DNA of 64,000 bases from Myxococcus terminator_A (GCA_049194865.1 JBLZWL010000071.1:297467-361466); one strand, 5' to 3'. Counted from the first letter of the stretch, positions 30,653-40,473 are shown. Program-made: numbers and translations. The notes: generated by a model from the sequence alone, not told the origin.

Positions 30653-31242
30653 GGGCGTCCTCCTCCGACGTGGCCGGCCAGTTGTTCGCGCAGGCGCAGG
30701 CGCGCGCGGTGGATTTCGTTCTTCACCTTCGGCAGCGACCAGCCCATCACCGAGGCAATCTCCTCATAGGCAAGCCCATGGTCGATGCGCAGCAGCAGCG
30801 CCGCCCGGCGCTCCGCGTGCAACATCCCCAGGGCCTCTGTCAGCAGCCCCGCCAGCTCCTGGTCCAGCAACAGGTCCTCCGGCGACGGCGTGGGCAACAC
30901 CGCCTCCACCTGGGAGGCGTGCTCCTCGTCCGCCACATCCACGTGCACCCCCCGGGTGCGGCGGGACTCCAGATAGACATGCCGGGCGATGCCCAGGAGC
31001 CACGAGCCCACCCGGTCCTCGTCGCGCAGCGCGCCCAGCCGTGAATGGGCCCGCACGAAGGTCTCCTGGGTGGCCTCGTCCGCCGCGGCCTCGTCGCGCA
31101 GCAAGTCCCGCAGGAAGCGCCAGACGGCCGGGGAGTGCCGCTCGAAAATCGTGCGGAAGGCGGCGGGGTCTCCCGCGCGCGCCCGGCGCAGCAGGCCGCG
31201 CTCCCCATCCGTGTCGGATGGAGGCGCACCCACCAGGACCAT
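30649..31242 (-). CDS. ECF-type RNA polymerase sigma factor
   Basis: A 197-residue sigma-70 family factor of the extracytoplasmic function group. Region 2 reads AFRTIFERHSPAVWRFLRDL and DEATQETFVRAHSRL. Region 4 reads ALLLRIDHGLAYEEIASVMG followed by PKVKNEIHRARLRLRE. It is followed by its anti-sigma factor with a 4-base overlap. ATG 31242 is chosen; GTG 31266 would add eight residues. The divergent acyltransferase gene starts 173 bases away and may be a target, which is an inference from position only. Confidence 0.92.
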   Translation of the reverse strand: MVLVGAPPSDTDGERGLLRRARAGDPAAFRTIFERHSPAVWRFLRDLLRDEAAADEATQETFVRAHSRLGALRDEDRVGSWLLGIARHVYLESRRTRGVHVDVADEEHASQVEAVLPTPSPEDLLLDQELAGLLTEALGMLHAERRAALLLRIDHGLAYEEIASVMGWSLPKVKNEIHRARLRLREQLAGHVGGGRP

Positions 31243-31415
31243 CTTCACGGCGGAGAGGAGAGCCACGGCCCTACCGTGTCACGACAGGCCCGGGAGTTTC
31301 AGCGGCCCTGTCGATTCTGGATTCGAGGGGGTGTCACGGCACGCCCGCCTGGTCTTCTCCCGAGAGCCGGGAGCCAACCTTGTTGGGGAGTTGGCGTTGT
31401 TGGTATGAGAATCCC

Positions 31416-32642
31416 ATGTCTTCCGATTACGCCCGCCCGGACGCGGCTCCGGCGGCGCACGCTCCGCGTCTGCACGGCCACCTTCCCGTGCTCGACGGTG
31501 TGCGGGGCCTCGCGGTCCTGCTGGTCGTCTTCTTCCACACCACGCACCTGAGCGACCAGAGCGTCGCGGGGCGTGCCACCTGGTGGTTGGCCGGCGCGGG
31601 TTGGACAGGCGTGGACCTGTTCTTCGTCCTCTCCGGCTTCCTCATCACCGGCATCCTGTGGGAGGCGAAGGGGCAGACGTATTACTTCCGCAACTTCTAC
31701 GCGCGCCGCGTGCTGCGCATCTTCCCGCTGTACTACGCGGCGCTGGCCGTCTCGTTCCTCGTCCTGCCCTCGCTGGTGGGGCGGCTGAACCTGGACGAGC
31801 GCATCACCACGGATGGCGCTGTCTGGTATCTGCTCTACTTCTCCAACTTCTACCAGCTGTGGACAGACACCACGCACCCCATCCTGGGCGTCGTGTGGTC
31901 GCTGGCGATTGAAGAGCAGTTCTACATCGTCTGGCCCTTCCTCATCGCCGCCGTCTCCTACAAGGGCGCCATCCGCCTGTGTCTCGGCACCATCGCCATG
32001 GCGGTGGCGGTGCGCGTGGGCCTCACGCTGTACGGCGCCAGCGAGGAGAGCACGTACGTGGTGACGTTCTGCCGCGTGGACTCGCTCGCGCTGGGGGCGC
32101 TGTTGTCGCTGGCGCTGCGACATCCGGAGGGCAAGGGGCTGGCCGCCTTCCCGTGGATGCGCTGGGCGCCGTGGCTGGCATTGCCCATTGTCGCGGCTGT
32201 GATTGCGCTGCCGGTGGGCCCCGCCTTCAAGACGGTGCTGCGCACCGGCGGCTACACGGCGGTGGGCATCCTCTACACGGTGCTGGTGTACCGCGTGGTG
32301 GCCGCGAAGCCGGGCACGCTCCTGCACCGCTTCTTCTCCAACCGCGTGCTCCTGATGTACGGCAAGTACAGCTATGCCATCTATCTGGTGCACTCGCCGC
32401 TGGATGCCATCCTCCGTCGCACCGTGCTGAAGACGCCGCTGAAGGAAGTGGGAGGCTCCGACTTCCCCATGCAGTTGCTCTTCTACGTGGTGGCCGCGTC
32501 GCTCTCGCTGGGCATCGCCCTGGTGAGCTGGAACCTCTTCGAGAAGCACTTCCTCAAGCTCAAGGACTACTTCCCGTACAGCGAGCGTCCGGCGCCGACT
32601 CCCGCGCCCGCCCCGAGCAGCTCTCCGGGCGCCGCGAGCTGA
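31416..32642 (+). CDS. Acyltransferase 3 family membrane protein (OafA/YrhL type)
   Basis: A 408-residue integral membrane acyltransferase with about ten hydrophobic segments. The catalytic His is in VVFFHTTHL. Family signatures include LPVLDGVRGLAVLLVVFFH, GVDLFFVLSGFLITGILW, YARRVLRIFPLYY and VVWSLAIEEQFYIVWPF. Such enzymes O-acylate polysaccharides or lipids at the inner membrane. The C-terminus is a Pro/Ala-rich cytosolic tail. A promoter candidate is TTGTTG at 31380-31385 with TATGAG at 31404-31409 (18-base spacer), which would leave almost no leader. Confidence 0.93.
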   Translation: MSSDYARPDAAPAAHAPRLHGHLPVLDGVRGLAVLLVVFFHTTHLSDQSVAGRATWWLAGAGWTGVDLFFVLSGFLITGILWEAKGQTYYFRNFYARRVLRIFPLYYAALAVSFLVLPSLVGRLNLDERITTDGAVWYLLYFSNFYQLWTDTTHPILGVVWSLAIEEQFYIVWPFLIAAVSYKGAIRLCLGTIAMAVAVRVGLTLYGASEESTYVVTFCRVDSLALGALLSLALRHPEGKGLAAFPWMRWAPWLALPIVAAVIALPVGPAFKTVLRTGGYTAVGILYTVLVYRVVAAKPGTLLHRFFSNRVLLMYGKYSYAIYLVHSPLDAILRRTVLKTPLKEVGGSDFPMQLLFYVVAASLSLGIALVSWNLFEKHFLKLKDYFPYSERPAPTPAPAPSSSPGAAS

Positions 32643-32695
32643 AGCGCGACGCGCGCGCGGGAGTCTTGGCTTCCCGCGCGCCGTCGTGAGCGCCG

Positions 32696-32986
32696 TCAGC
32701 CTGGCTGGATGAGCGCCTTGGCCACGAGCAGGGCCCACGCCTCGGCGGAGTCCAGCTCCGCGCGGGCACTGGCATAGATGTCCAGGCTCTCGTCGGAGCC
32801 GTCTCGCATGAAGATGGCGTCATGCAGCTCGCGCTGCGCACGGCTGAGCCAGAGGCTCGCCTGGAGACGCAGCTTGGCCGCCGCGTGAGGGTCCTTCAGC
32901 GACTTCCCGGGCGACAGCAACTCGTGCTCCTCGGGATACAGCATCGTCATCTTGTTGTAACCGCCATGCTCAAGTGTCGTAGTCAT
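32696..32986 (-). CDS. Small helical hypothetical protein
   Basis: A 96-residue soluble protein I do not recognise. It reads MTTTLEHGGYNKMTMLYPEE, then AAAKLRLQASLWLSRAQREL and SARAELDSAEAWALLVAKAL. The second half is helical and Leu/Ala-rich. It is monocistronic and convergent with the acyltransferase gene. Confidence 0.6.
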   Translation of the reverse strand: MTTTLEHGGYNKMTMLYPEEHELLSPGKSLKDPHAAAKLRLQASLWLSRAQRELHDAIFMRDGSDESLDIYASARAELDSAEAWALLVAKALIQPG

Positions 32987-33127
32987 GGATTGAGAATGCG
33001 AACCGAGCGCCGAGCAGGCACCTGTCCGCTCGGGCAGGTGTCTGTCGTGTAGCGAGCACGCGGCGCCCGTGAGCCACCCGCAGCGGAAACTTCCGGACGG
33101 TGCGGCTTCTATGCGCCGCGTCAGGCT

Positions 33128-34174
33128 TTACTTCAGGCTCTTCATGTCGATGACAAACCGGTATTTCACGTCACCCTTGAGAAGCCGGGTGTAGGCCTCA
33201 TTCACCTGCTGAATGGGAATGACCTCCACGTCGGACACCACCCCGTGCTTGCCGCAGAAGTCGAGCATGTCTTGAGTCTCCTGGATGCCGCCGATGCTGG
33301 AGCCCGAGAAGTTCCGGCGTCGGGCGATGAGGGAGAAGGGCTGGACGGGCAGCGGCTTCTCCGGGACGCCGACGAGGACGAGGCTGCCGTCGAGGCGCAG
33401 CAGGCGCAGGTACGCGTTGATGTCGTGGGGCGCGGAGACGGTGTCGAGCACGAAGTCGAGGGTGCCTTCCTGGGCCTTCATCTCCGCCTCGTTGGAGGAG
33501 ACGACGACTTCGTGGGCGCCCAGGCGCAGCGCGTCCTGCTTCTTCTTGTCGGTGTGGCTGAAGACGATGACGTGCGCGCCGAAGGCCCGCGCGAACTTCA
33601 CGCCCATGTGGCCCAGGCCGCCCAGGCCGACGACGCCCACGCGCTGGCCGGCCTTCACGTTCCAGTGCTTCAGCGGTGAGTACGTGGTGATGCCCGCGCA
33701 CAGGAGCGGCGCGGCGGCGGCCGGGTCCAGGTTCTCCGGGACGCGCAGGACGTAGGCCTGGTCGACGACGAGCACGCTGGAGTAGCCGCCCTGGGTGGGC
33801 TGCTGGCTTCCGGGCTCCTTCGAGTTGTACGTGTAGATGGGACCGCGCTCGCAGTACTGCTCCAGGCCCTGTTTGCAGGCCGGGCAGGTGCGGCAGGTGT
33901 CGACCATGCAGCCGACGCCGACGGAGTCGCCGACCTTGAACTTCGTCACGTTGGCGCCGACGCGCGTGACGCGGCCGATGATTTCGTGGCCAGGGACCAT
34001 GGGGAAGAGGGAGCCGCCCCACTCGTCGCGGGCCTGGTGGAGGTCGGAGTGGCAGATGCCGCAGTACTGGACGTCGAACTGGACGTCGTCGGGGCCCGGC
34101 TCGCGGCGCTCGAAGTTGAAGGGGGCCAGTGGGGACTTCGCGTCCTGGGCGGCGTAGCCACGTGCGGGAATCAT
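33128..34174 (-). CDS. Zinc-dependent NAD(P) alcohol dehydrogenase (YahK/CAD type)
   Basis: A 348-residue medium-chain alcohol dehydrogenase interconverting alcohols and aldehydes. The catalytic zinc site is CGICHSDLH (Cys at residue 38) with VPGHEIIG. The structural zinc lobe is CRTCPACKQGLEQYC, and the Rossmann motif is GLGGLGHMGVK. It groups with the cinnamyl-alcohol-dehydrogenase-like aldehyde reductases that prefer NADPH. It is divergently transcribed from a LysR regulator 103 bases away, which is its likely controller. Confidence 0.93.
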   Translation of the reverse strand: MIPARGYAAQDAKSPLAPFNFERREPGPDDVQFDVQYCGICHSDLHQARDEWGGSLFPMVPGHEIIGRVTRVGANVTKFKVGDSVGVGCMVDTCRTCPACKQGLEQYCERGPIYTYNSKEPGSQQPTQGGYSSVLVVDQAYVLRVPENLDPAAAAPLLCAGITTYSPLKHWNVKAGQRVGVVGLGGLGHMGVKFARAFGAHVIVFSHTDKKKQDALRLGAHEVVVSSNEAEMKAQEGTLDFVLDTVSAPHDINAYLRLLRLDGSLVLVGVPEKPLPVQPFSLIARRRNFSGSSIGGIQETQDMLDFCGKHGVVSDVEVIPIQQVNEAYTRLLKGDVKYRFVIDMKSLK

Positions 34175-34277
34175 GGGAGGTCCTTGGTGGGGGGTGAGAG
34201 AACGCGTGGAATATGCGCGGGCGCTCCCGTGCGCGAAACCAATAGAATCCGGACATGGTCTGTAGAAAAACTTCGCA

Positions 34278-35225
34278 ATGGCCTTCACCCCGCTCAACGC
34301 GCTGAATGCATTCCTCGCGGTGGCCCGCAGGCGCAGCTTCGCCGCCGCCGCGGAGGACCTGGGGGTCTCCGCCTCCTCGCTGAGCCAGTCCGTCCGCCAG
34401 CTCGAGGCGCGGCTGGGCGTGGCGCTGCTGACCCGCACCACCCGCAGCGTGGCGCTCACCGAGCCGGGCCGTCGGCTGATGGAGGGGGCGGGCCCGTCGG
34501 TGGACCAGGCGCTGGCGGCGCTCAAGGTGGCTGCTGTCCAGCCGGGCGAGGTGACGGGGCTGGTGAAGCTCACCGTGCCCACGGTGTCCGTGTCCCACGT
34601 CATCGCGCCCGTGCTGACACGCTTCCTCGCCCGCCATCCCCGCGTGGAGGTGGAGCTGCGCGTGGAGGACTCCATGGTGGACATCGTCTCCGAGGGGCTG
34701 GATGGGGGCATCCGCTTCTCCGAGTCCCTGGAGCGCGACATGGTGCAGGTGCGGCTGTCGCAGGGCTTCCGCTTCGTGGTGGTGGGCTCGCCCGCCTACT
34801 TCAAGCGCCGAGGGGTTCCGGAGAAGCCCCGGGACTTGCTGACGCATGACTGCCTTTGCATCCGCTCCGGTACCACGGGGGCGCTCTATCAATGGGAGCT
34901 GGAGCGCGGCGCGCGGAGCTGGCGCGTCCCGGTGCGGGGGCCGCTGGTCACCTCGAGCCACCACGCGCTGATGGAGCTGGCCGAGTCGGGCGTGGGCTTG
35001 ATGTATGCCTTCGAGCCGGAGGTGGCCGAGCAGGTGAAGCGGGGCGCGCTGCGCATCGTCCTGGAGCCCTACTCAGCCCACGTCGACGGCTTCTTCCTCT
35101 ACTTCCCCAGCCGCTCCCGCGTGTCCCCCGCGTTCCGCGCCTTCGTGGACGTGGCGCGCGAGGTGACCGCGGAGCAGCGCGCGCTCGAGGCCCGCACGGC
35201 GACACGTCCCCCGCGCGCCCGCTAG
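34278..35225 (+). CDS. LysR family transcriptional regulator
   Basis: A 315-residue LysR regulator. The N-terminal winged helix reads FLAVARRRSFAAAAEDLGVS, ASSLSQSVRQLEARLG and LLTRTTRSVALTEPG. The effector-binding domain runs from about residue 90. It belongs to the CrgA-like group. It is divergent from the alcohol dehydrogenase gene; by the usual LysR logic it controls that gene and itself from the shared 103-base region. Confidence 0.92.
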   Translation: MAFTPLNALNAFLAVARRRSFAAAAEDLGVSASSLSQSVRQLEARLGVALLTRTTRSVALTEPGRRLMEGAGPSVDQALAALKVAAVQPGEVTGLVKLTVPTVSVSHVIAPVLTRFLARHPRVEVELRVEDSMVDIVSEGLDGGIRFSESLERDMVQVRLSQGFRFVVVGSPAYFKRRGVPEKPRDLLTHDCLCIRSGTTGALYQWELERGARSWRVPVRGPLVTSSHHALMELAESGVGLMYAFEPEVAEQVKRGALRIVLEPYSAHVDGFFLYFPSRSRVSPAFRAFVDVAREVTAEQRALEARTATRPPRAR

Positions 35226-35236
35226 CCCGCACGGGC

Positions 35237-37309
35237 TCAGGCGCTGGGGATGCCTCGGGCGCGGGCCCTGACGCGGGCGGCTTCCTCGAAGGCACCGGCC
35301 TCCTCCAGCGCGGTGGCGGCGCGGAAGTAGAGCAGCGCGGCCTCCATGTGCCGGAAGGCGGAGGCCTCCGCGTTGGCGGCGGCGACGAGGTGGGGCGCGG
35401 CGCGCTCCGGCTCCTTGCCCTCCAGCCAGTGCTGAGCGACGACGACAGGCGCGGCCTTGCGCTGCTCCAGCGCGCTGGCCAGCCTGCGATGGAGCAGGGG
35501 AATCAGCGAGGGGGGAATCGTCTCCCGCACCACCTCGAAGAGCAGGTCATGCGTGAAGCGCTCTCCGCGCAGCACGTGCGCGGCCTCCAGTTCGGAGAGG
35601 TGCTGGGCCAGCGTCAGCGGCGTCATCTCCAGGACCTCGACGGCCAGCTCCAACTGGAAGGACGTCTTCGCGAGCGCCGCCAGCCGGGCGACTTGAAGTG
35701 CCTGGGGCGACAGCCGCTCCAGCCGCTGCTGAATCAAGTCACGGCCCCGGCCGGAGGGGTGGATGTGCTCGGGCCAGCCCCGCTCCAGCCCGCCCGACTC
35801 CAGCAGGTGGCGCAGCGCCTCCATGATGAACAAGGGATTGCCGCCCGTGTAGCGCATCACGTTGTCCGTCAGGTGCTCCGCGCCCGCCAGCTCCAGGCTC
35901 CCCAGCAGCGCGCCCACCGAGTCCATCTGGAGGGGCTCCAGCTCGATGACGATGGCGAGCCCCGCCTCCACGAGCTGCTGGATGCAGCCGATGGCCACCG
36001 GGGTCAATTCGCCCTTGCGGAAGGTGTCCACGAAGTGGGGGAAGGCGCCCCCCGGCTGCGTGTCGTGGCGACGCGACAGCATGAGCAGGGCGAACTCCGC
36101 GGTGGCCGCGTCCATGTAATGCAAGTCATCCGCGACGATGGCGTCCAGCCCCGCGCACAATTGGTAGACCGCCTGACAGTTGGCCTCCAGGAAGCGGCTG
36201 CGGTCCGCCTCGTCCACCATGGGCGGGGGTTGGCCCTCCGGGCCCGCCATGTCCGGCATCAGCCGCGCCAACTCGCGGCGCACCCACGGCTCCAGCTTGG
36301 AGTCCGGACGCTGGGCCAGGAGCTGTCGCAAGAGCCGCACGTGAGAGGAATAGGCCACGTGCATCTCCCCGGGACGCGACTCCAGGGTGATGTGGGTGCC
36401 GCGCGAGGCGGCGAAGTCATGCGCCAGCCGCGTCTTGCCCACCCCTGGCTCGCCGCTGAGGAAGATGGTCAGCCCCGCCTCCCAGGCCTCCTCCATCCGC
36501 GTCCACTCCCGCTCGCGTCCCACCAGCACGGGCGGACGCAGCACGGACAGGGGCAGCTTCGCCGCCTGCGCGCGCGGGGCGTGAGACGTCGTGGGGCCCC
36601 GCTCGATTTCCCTCGCCAGCGCCACCGTCTGCGGCAGGGGCTGGGTGTCCAGCTCCTCGCGCAACAGGCGGCGGCAGCGCTCGAAGGCGTTGAGCGCGGC
36701 CATCCGGTCCCCGGACACGTAGTGCAGCCGCATCAGCCGGCGCCACGCTTCTTCCGAGTACGGGTCCATGCCCAGCAGCTTCTCCGCCAGGACGAGCGCG
36801 CCGGACATGTCCCCCGCGCGCTCGCGCGCCTCCGACTCCGCTGACGCGGCCCGCCGGCGCAGCTTGTCCAGCCGCTCCCGCGCGCTTTCGAGCCACGCGT
36901 GGAACTCCGGGCAGTCGTCGAACTCCAGCGCGGAGAGCAGCACACCCTCCAGCTCCAGCACCTGCGAGTGGCGCCCGGCCAGCGCGTGGGCCTGGAGCTG
37001 CGAGACGTCGATGGTGATGCCCTCCGCCAGCGACAGGACATCCCCGCCCTGCACCAGCTCCGCGCCCGTGGACAGACGCAGCCGACGCAAGAGCTGTCGC
37101 ATGTTGTTTCGGGCGGTGACTTCGCTGGACTCGCCCCACAGCAGGCCCGCGAGGCGGTACTTCGGATGGGGGCCTTCCAATGCCAACCACGTCAGCACCG
37201 CGGCGGTGCGGCGCTCCAAGGGCAGGTGTGCGCCGTCATGCCGCAGGCGCGCCTCGCCGAGCAGCTCCAGGTGAAAGACTTGCGTCCCTGCCGCGTCGTC
37301 GCCTGCCAT
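35237..37309 (-). CDS. BTAD/AAA transcriptional regulator (SARP-like)
   Basis: A 690-residue regulator. The N-terminal winged-helix domain is at about residues 10-95 (LPLERRTAAVLTWLALEG, RLAGLLWGE, NNMRQLLRRLR). A bacterial transcriptional activation domain follows to about 245 (EAWRRLMRLHYVSGDRMAAL). An AAA ATPase module has Walker A SGEPGVGKT near 295 and Walker B AIVADDLHYMDAAT. The rest is TPR-like helices. ATG 37309 is the start of the conserved domain. It is divergent from a flavin monooxygenase gene. Direct repeats in front of that gene fit binding by this type of protein. Confidence 0.88.
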   Translation of the reverse strand: MAGDDAAGTQVFHLELLGEARLRHDGAHLPLERRTAAVLTWLALEGPHPKYRLAGLLWGESSEVTARNNMRQLLRRLRLSTGAELVQGGDVLSLAEGITIDVSQLQAHALAGRHSQVLELEGVLLSALEFDDCPEFHAWLESARERLDKLRRRAASAESEARERAGDMSGALVLAEKLLGMDPYSEEAWRRLMRLHYVSGDRMAALNAFERCRRLLREELDTQPLPQTVALAREIERGPTTSHAPRAQAAKLPLSVLRPPVLVGREREWTRMEEAWEAGLTIFLSGEPGVGKTRLAHDFAASRGTHITLESRPGEMHVAYSSHVRLLRQLLAQRPDSKLEPWVRRELARLMPDMAGPEGQPPPMVDEADRSRFLEANCQAVYQLCAGLDAIVADDLHYMDAATAEFALLMLSRRHDTQPGGAFPHFVDTFRKGELTPVAIGCIQQLVEAGLAIVIELEPLQMDSVGALLGSLELAGAEHLTDNVMRYTGGNPLFIMEALRHLLESGGLERGWPEHIHPSGRGRDLIQQRLERLSPQALQVARLAALAKTSFQLELAVEVLEMTPLTLAQHLSELEAAHVLRGERFTHDLLFEVVRETIPPSLIPLLHRRLASALEQRKAAPVVVAQHWLEGKEPERAAPHLVAAANAEASAFRHMEAALLYFRAATALEEAGAFEEAARVRARARGIPSA

Positions 37310-37493
37310 GGCCTCCGGGGTTCCAAGAATGAGAGAGAGCGTTTCGCGCAACGTAACACGTCGCACCCGATGCTCCCTCACGGGTAGGGATGACCCCAGG
37401 AAGGGTCCGAGGTACCGGCCGCTTTCCCTCTCGAATTTCCAGCACACGGCAGCTCGCCGTCACGAGCGGACGACGTTGCGAAAGCTTTCGTGC

Positions 37494-37527
37494 GGTCACA
37501 CCCTGGTCACACCTCATTCGTTATTGA
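37494..37527 (+). promoter_or_regulatory. SARP-style direct repeats before a -10 box
   Basis: GGTCACACC occurs at 37494-37502 and again at 37505-37513, exactly 11 bases apart. Eight bases further is TATTGA (37522-37527), a possible -10. An 11-base period and an 8-base distance to the -10 are the known geometry of SARP-type activator sites. The divergent gene encodes a BTAD regulator. A palindrome, CGAAAGCTTTCG, lies just upstream at 37479-37490. Confidence 0.6.
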
Positions 37528-37541
37528 TTGCTCCAGACTGA

Positions 37542-39146
37542 ATGAACCCGGGGGCTCTCATGGTTTGTGACAAGCAGCAGGCCGACATGGAGGTTGATGT
37601 CATCATCAGCGGCTGCGGTCCCGTGGGTGCCCTGACATGCAATCTGCTGGGCTCCCTGGGTGTGCGGACGCTGGTGCTGGAGCAGGACCTGGCGCCGCAT
37701 GGCCAGCCGCGCGCCTTCTCCTGCGACGATGAGGCGCTGCGCATCTACCAGTCCACGGGCCTGGGCCCGGAGCTCCAGAAGGACATGCGGGAGAACCGCT
37801 TCGCCGAGTACGTGGGCGAGACGGGCAAGCGCTTCGCCGAGGTGCACACCGGCGTGGCGGACTTCGGCTTCGGCTACTCGCCCTTGTGGTTCTTCCACCA
37901 GCCGCTGGTGGAGGGGGTGCTGCGCGATGGCATGGCGCGCTACCCCCACGTGAAGCTCCAGGTGGGAGCGGGCGTGGAGAGCCTGGAGCAGGACGCCTCG
38001 GGTGTGACGGTGCGCTACCGGCTGCTGCAGACCGGAGAGCTGCGCACGGTGCGCGGGCGCTACCTGCTGGCGTGCGACGGGGCGCGCAGCGGCGTGCGCA
38101 AGGCGCTGGGCATCAAGATGTCGGGGCGGGCCTACGGGGAGCCCTGGCTGGCGGTGTCCGGCAGGGTGGAGGGTGACGCGCCGGAGCTGTGCCGCTTCGT
38201 GTGCGACCCCAATCGCCCGGCCTTCGTCGCGACGGGCGCGGTGGGGCAGTTCCGGTGGGAGTTCATGCTGATGCCGGGCGAGACGCGCGAGGAGATGGAG
38301 CGGCCGGAGACCATCAAGAAGCTCCTGGCGCCCTACATCGACCCCGAGCGCGTCCACGTGGAGCGCGCGCAGGTCTACACGTTCCACTGCCTCAACGCGG
38401 CGCGCTGGCGCGACGGCAACGTGTTCCTGCTGGGTGACGCGGCGCACACCATGCCGCCCTTCATGGGCCAGGGCCTGGTGTCTGGCATGCGCGACGCGTC
38501 GAACCTGGCGTGGAAGATTCAGCGCGTCGTCCGGGGCCTGGCGCCGGCGTCGCTCCTGGACACCTACGAGGAGGAGCGTCGGCCGCACGTGGAGGCGGTG
38601 CAGAAGCTGTGCGTGCGAGTGGGGCACCTCTTCCTCGCCCGCAACCGCTGGGTGGCTGGCGCGCGCGACATGGTGATGCGCGCGCTGCAGCGCATCCCCC
38701 GGGTGCGCCGCTTCATCCAGCACTTCGAGTTCAAGCAGCCGCCGATGCACGAGCGCGGCTACTACCTGGGCGGCGGGCACACCTCGGAGTCGCCGGAGGG
38801 CACGTACTTCATCCAGCCCAAGGTGCGGCTGCCGACTGGCCAGGAGGTGCTGCTGGACGACGCCATCGGCAACGACTTCGCGGTGCTGTGCCGCGCCAAC
38901 GCTCCGGCCGCGCAGGTGGCGGCGGCGCGCGGGCTGGCGGAGGCCCTGGGTGGGCGGCTGCTCGCCGTCCAGTCGACGGGCGCGGATGGCGCCGACGTGC
39001 AGGCGGTGGAGGACATCACCGGGAAGCTGGGCGACTGGTTCTCGCGCCATGACTCGGACGTGGTGGTGCTGCGGCCGGACCGCTTCGTCTTCGGCGCGGT
39101 GAAGGCGGAGCGCCTGCCGGAGCTGCGTGACGCGCTGGGGGTCTGA
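37542..39146 (+). CDS. FAD-dependent aromatic monooxygenase (MhpA/PheA type)
   Basis: A 534-residue flavoprotein hydroxylase of the group that hydroxylates phenolic rings with NAD(P)H and oxygen. The FAD motif is DVIISGCGPVGALTCNLLG near residue 20, the DG motif is LLACDGARSGVRKALG, and the GD motif is LLGDAAHTMPPFMGQG. The C-terminal thioredoxin-like domain is present but carries no redox Cys pair. Possible starts are 37542, 37560 and 37587. It is likely activated by the divergent BTAD regulator through the repeats upstream. Confidence 0.88.
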   Translation: MNPGALMVCDKQQADMEVDVIISGCGPVGALTCNLLGSLGVRTLVLEQDLAPHGQPRAFSCDDEALRIYQSTGLGPELQKDMRENRFAEYVGETGKRFAEVHTGVADFGFGYSPLWFFHQPLVEGVLRDGMARYPHVKLQVGAGVESLEQDASGVTVRYRLLQTGELRTVRGRYLLACDGARSGVRKALGIKMSGRAYGEPWLAVSGRVEGDAPELCRFVCDPNRPAFVATGAVGQFRWEFMLMPGETREEMERPETIKKLLAPYIDPERVHVERAQVYTFHCLNAARWRDGNVFLLGDAAHTMPPFMGQGLVSGMRDASNLAWKIQRVVRGLAPASLLDTYEEERRPHVEAVQKLCVRVGHLFLARNRWVAGARDMVMRALQRIPRVRRFIQHFEFKQPPMHERGYYLGGGHTSESPEGTYFIQPKVRLPTGQEVLLDDAIGNDFAVLCRANAPAAQVAAARGLAEALGGRLLAVQSTGADGADVQAVEDITGKLGDWFSRHDSDVVVLRPDRFVFGAVKAERLPELRDALGV

Positions 39147-39339
39147 CGGACCCCTCGCCCGAGGGCCTCGTGGATATCCGAGGGGCGTTCGGGCCCCCCG
39201 TCCCACGAGGATGCGGCGAGGCGTGATGTCTGTCGTTGGCGGGGCGAGGGAGTGTGGGTAGTCCCCGGCGCCCCGATGTCATATCGCGGCGCAGGTGGCT
39301 CCACCTTGAGGACTGAGACGTTCTCGAGGGGGGACACCC

Positions 39340-40470
39340 ATGCTGACGCGGCGAAGACAGCACGTTCATTCCATTCATTGCATCCTGCCTCCGTATCTCC
39401 TGCGGTCCATCGCGGAGAACGGCACGCCCCAGCAGCGCGTGAAGGCCCTGCGCACGGTGGCCACGGACAGCACCTTCCGGGCGCTGCGCTTCGCGGGGGG
39501 CCGGGTGGCCGCCTCCGCTTCCTCCGTCCGCCGGCTGCCGGCGATGATGGTGGAGTCGCAGCGGCAGCGCAGCATCTACGACTTGAAGGGCGAGGAGGCC
39601 TTCCCCGGGACGCTGGTGCGCTCGGAGGGGCAGGAGTCGTGCGGAGACCTCGCGGCCGACGAGGCCTTCGAGGGCCTGGGTGCCACGTATGACTTCTTCT
39701 GGGAGGTCATGGGGCGCAACTCCATCGACGGGGATGGGATGCCCTTGCAGGCGTATGTCCATTACGGGCACGACTACGACAACGCCTTCTGGGACGGGCG
39801 CCGCATGGTGTTCGGCGACGGGGACGGGGAGTTGTTCAATCGTTTCACCATCGCCCTGGATGTCATCGCGCACGAGCTGGCGCACGGCGTGACGGAGGAC
39901 GAGGGGCCGCTCTGGTACTTCCGGCAGGCGGGCGCGCTGAACGAGTCGATGTCGGATGTCTTCGGCTCGCTGGTGAAGCAGCGGCTGCTCGGACACACGG
40001 TGGACCAGGCGGACTGGCTCATCGGCGCGGGGCTGCTGGCGGACGAGGTCGAGGGCAAGGCCCTGCGCTCCATGAGGGAGCCCGGGACGGCCTTCGATGA
40101 CGACGTGCTGGGCAAGGACCCGCAGCCCGGCCACATGCGCGACTACGTGAACACGTGGGAGGACAACGGCGGCGTGCACATCAACTCCGGCATCCCCAAC
40201 CGGGCCTTCTGCCTGACGGCCCTGAGCCTGGGAGGCAGCGCGTGGGAGCGCGCGGGCCGCATCTGGTACGAGGCCGTGAGGGACCCTCGCATCATGCCGG
40301 ACACCAACTTCTCCGACTTCGCGCGCATCACCGTCATGTCCGCCACCCGGCTGTACGGCTCCGGCGACGAGGAGGCGGCCGTGAAGGAGGCCTGGGAAGA
40401 GGTGGGCATCCGCGTCTCGCGAGACCGGGTGTCCGTGCCGCAGTGGGGCAGCGTCCAGCCGGGAGCCTGA
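39340..40470 (+). CDS. Protealysin-like M4 metalloprotease
   Basis: A 376-residue thermolysin-family protease without a signal peptide. The short propeptide has the protealysin mark PPYLLRSIAENG near residue 17. The zinc site is HELAHGVTE (HExxH), with GALNESMSDVFG giving the third ligand Glu, and NGGVHINSGIPN carrying the catalytic His. Protealysin-like enzymes are short M4 proteases that often act without classical export. It is followed after three bases by its likely inhibitor gene. ATG 39340 has a GAGGGG stretch upstream. Confidence 0.92.
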   Translation: MLTRRRQHVHSIHCILPPYLLRSIAENGTPQQRVKALRTVATDSTFRALRFAGGRVAASASSVRRLPAMMVESQRQRSIYDLKGEEAFPGTLVRSEGQESCGDLAADEAFEGLGATYDFFWEVMGRNSIDGDGMPLQAYVHYGHDYDNAFWDGRRMVFGDGDGELFNRFTIALDVIAHELAHGVTEDEGPLWYFRQAGALNESMSDVFGSLVKQRLLGHTVDQADWLIGAGLLADEVEGKALRSMREPGTAFDDDVLGKDPQPGHMRDYVNTWEDNGGVHINSGIPNRAFCLTALSLGGSAWERAGRIWYEAVRDPRIMPDTNFSDFARITVMSATRLYGSGDEEAAVKEAWEEVGIRVSRDRVSVPQWGSVQPGA

Positions 40471-40473
40471 GCC

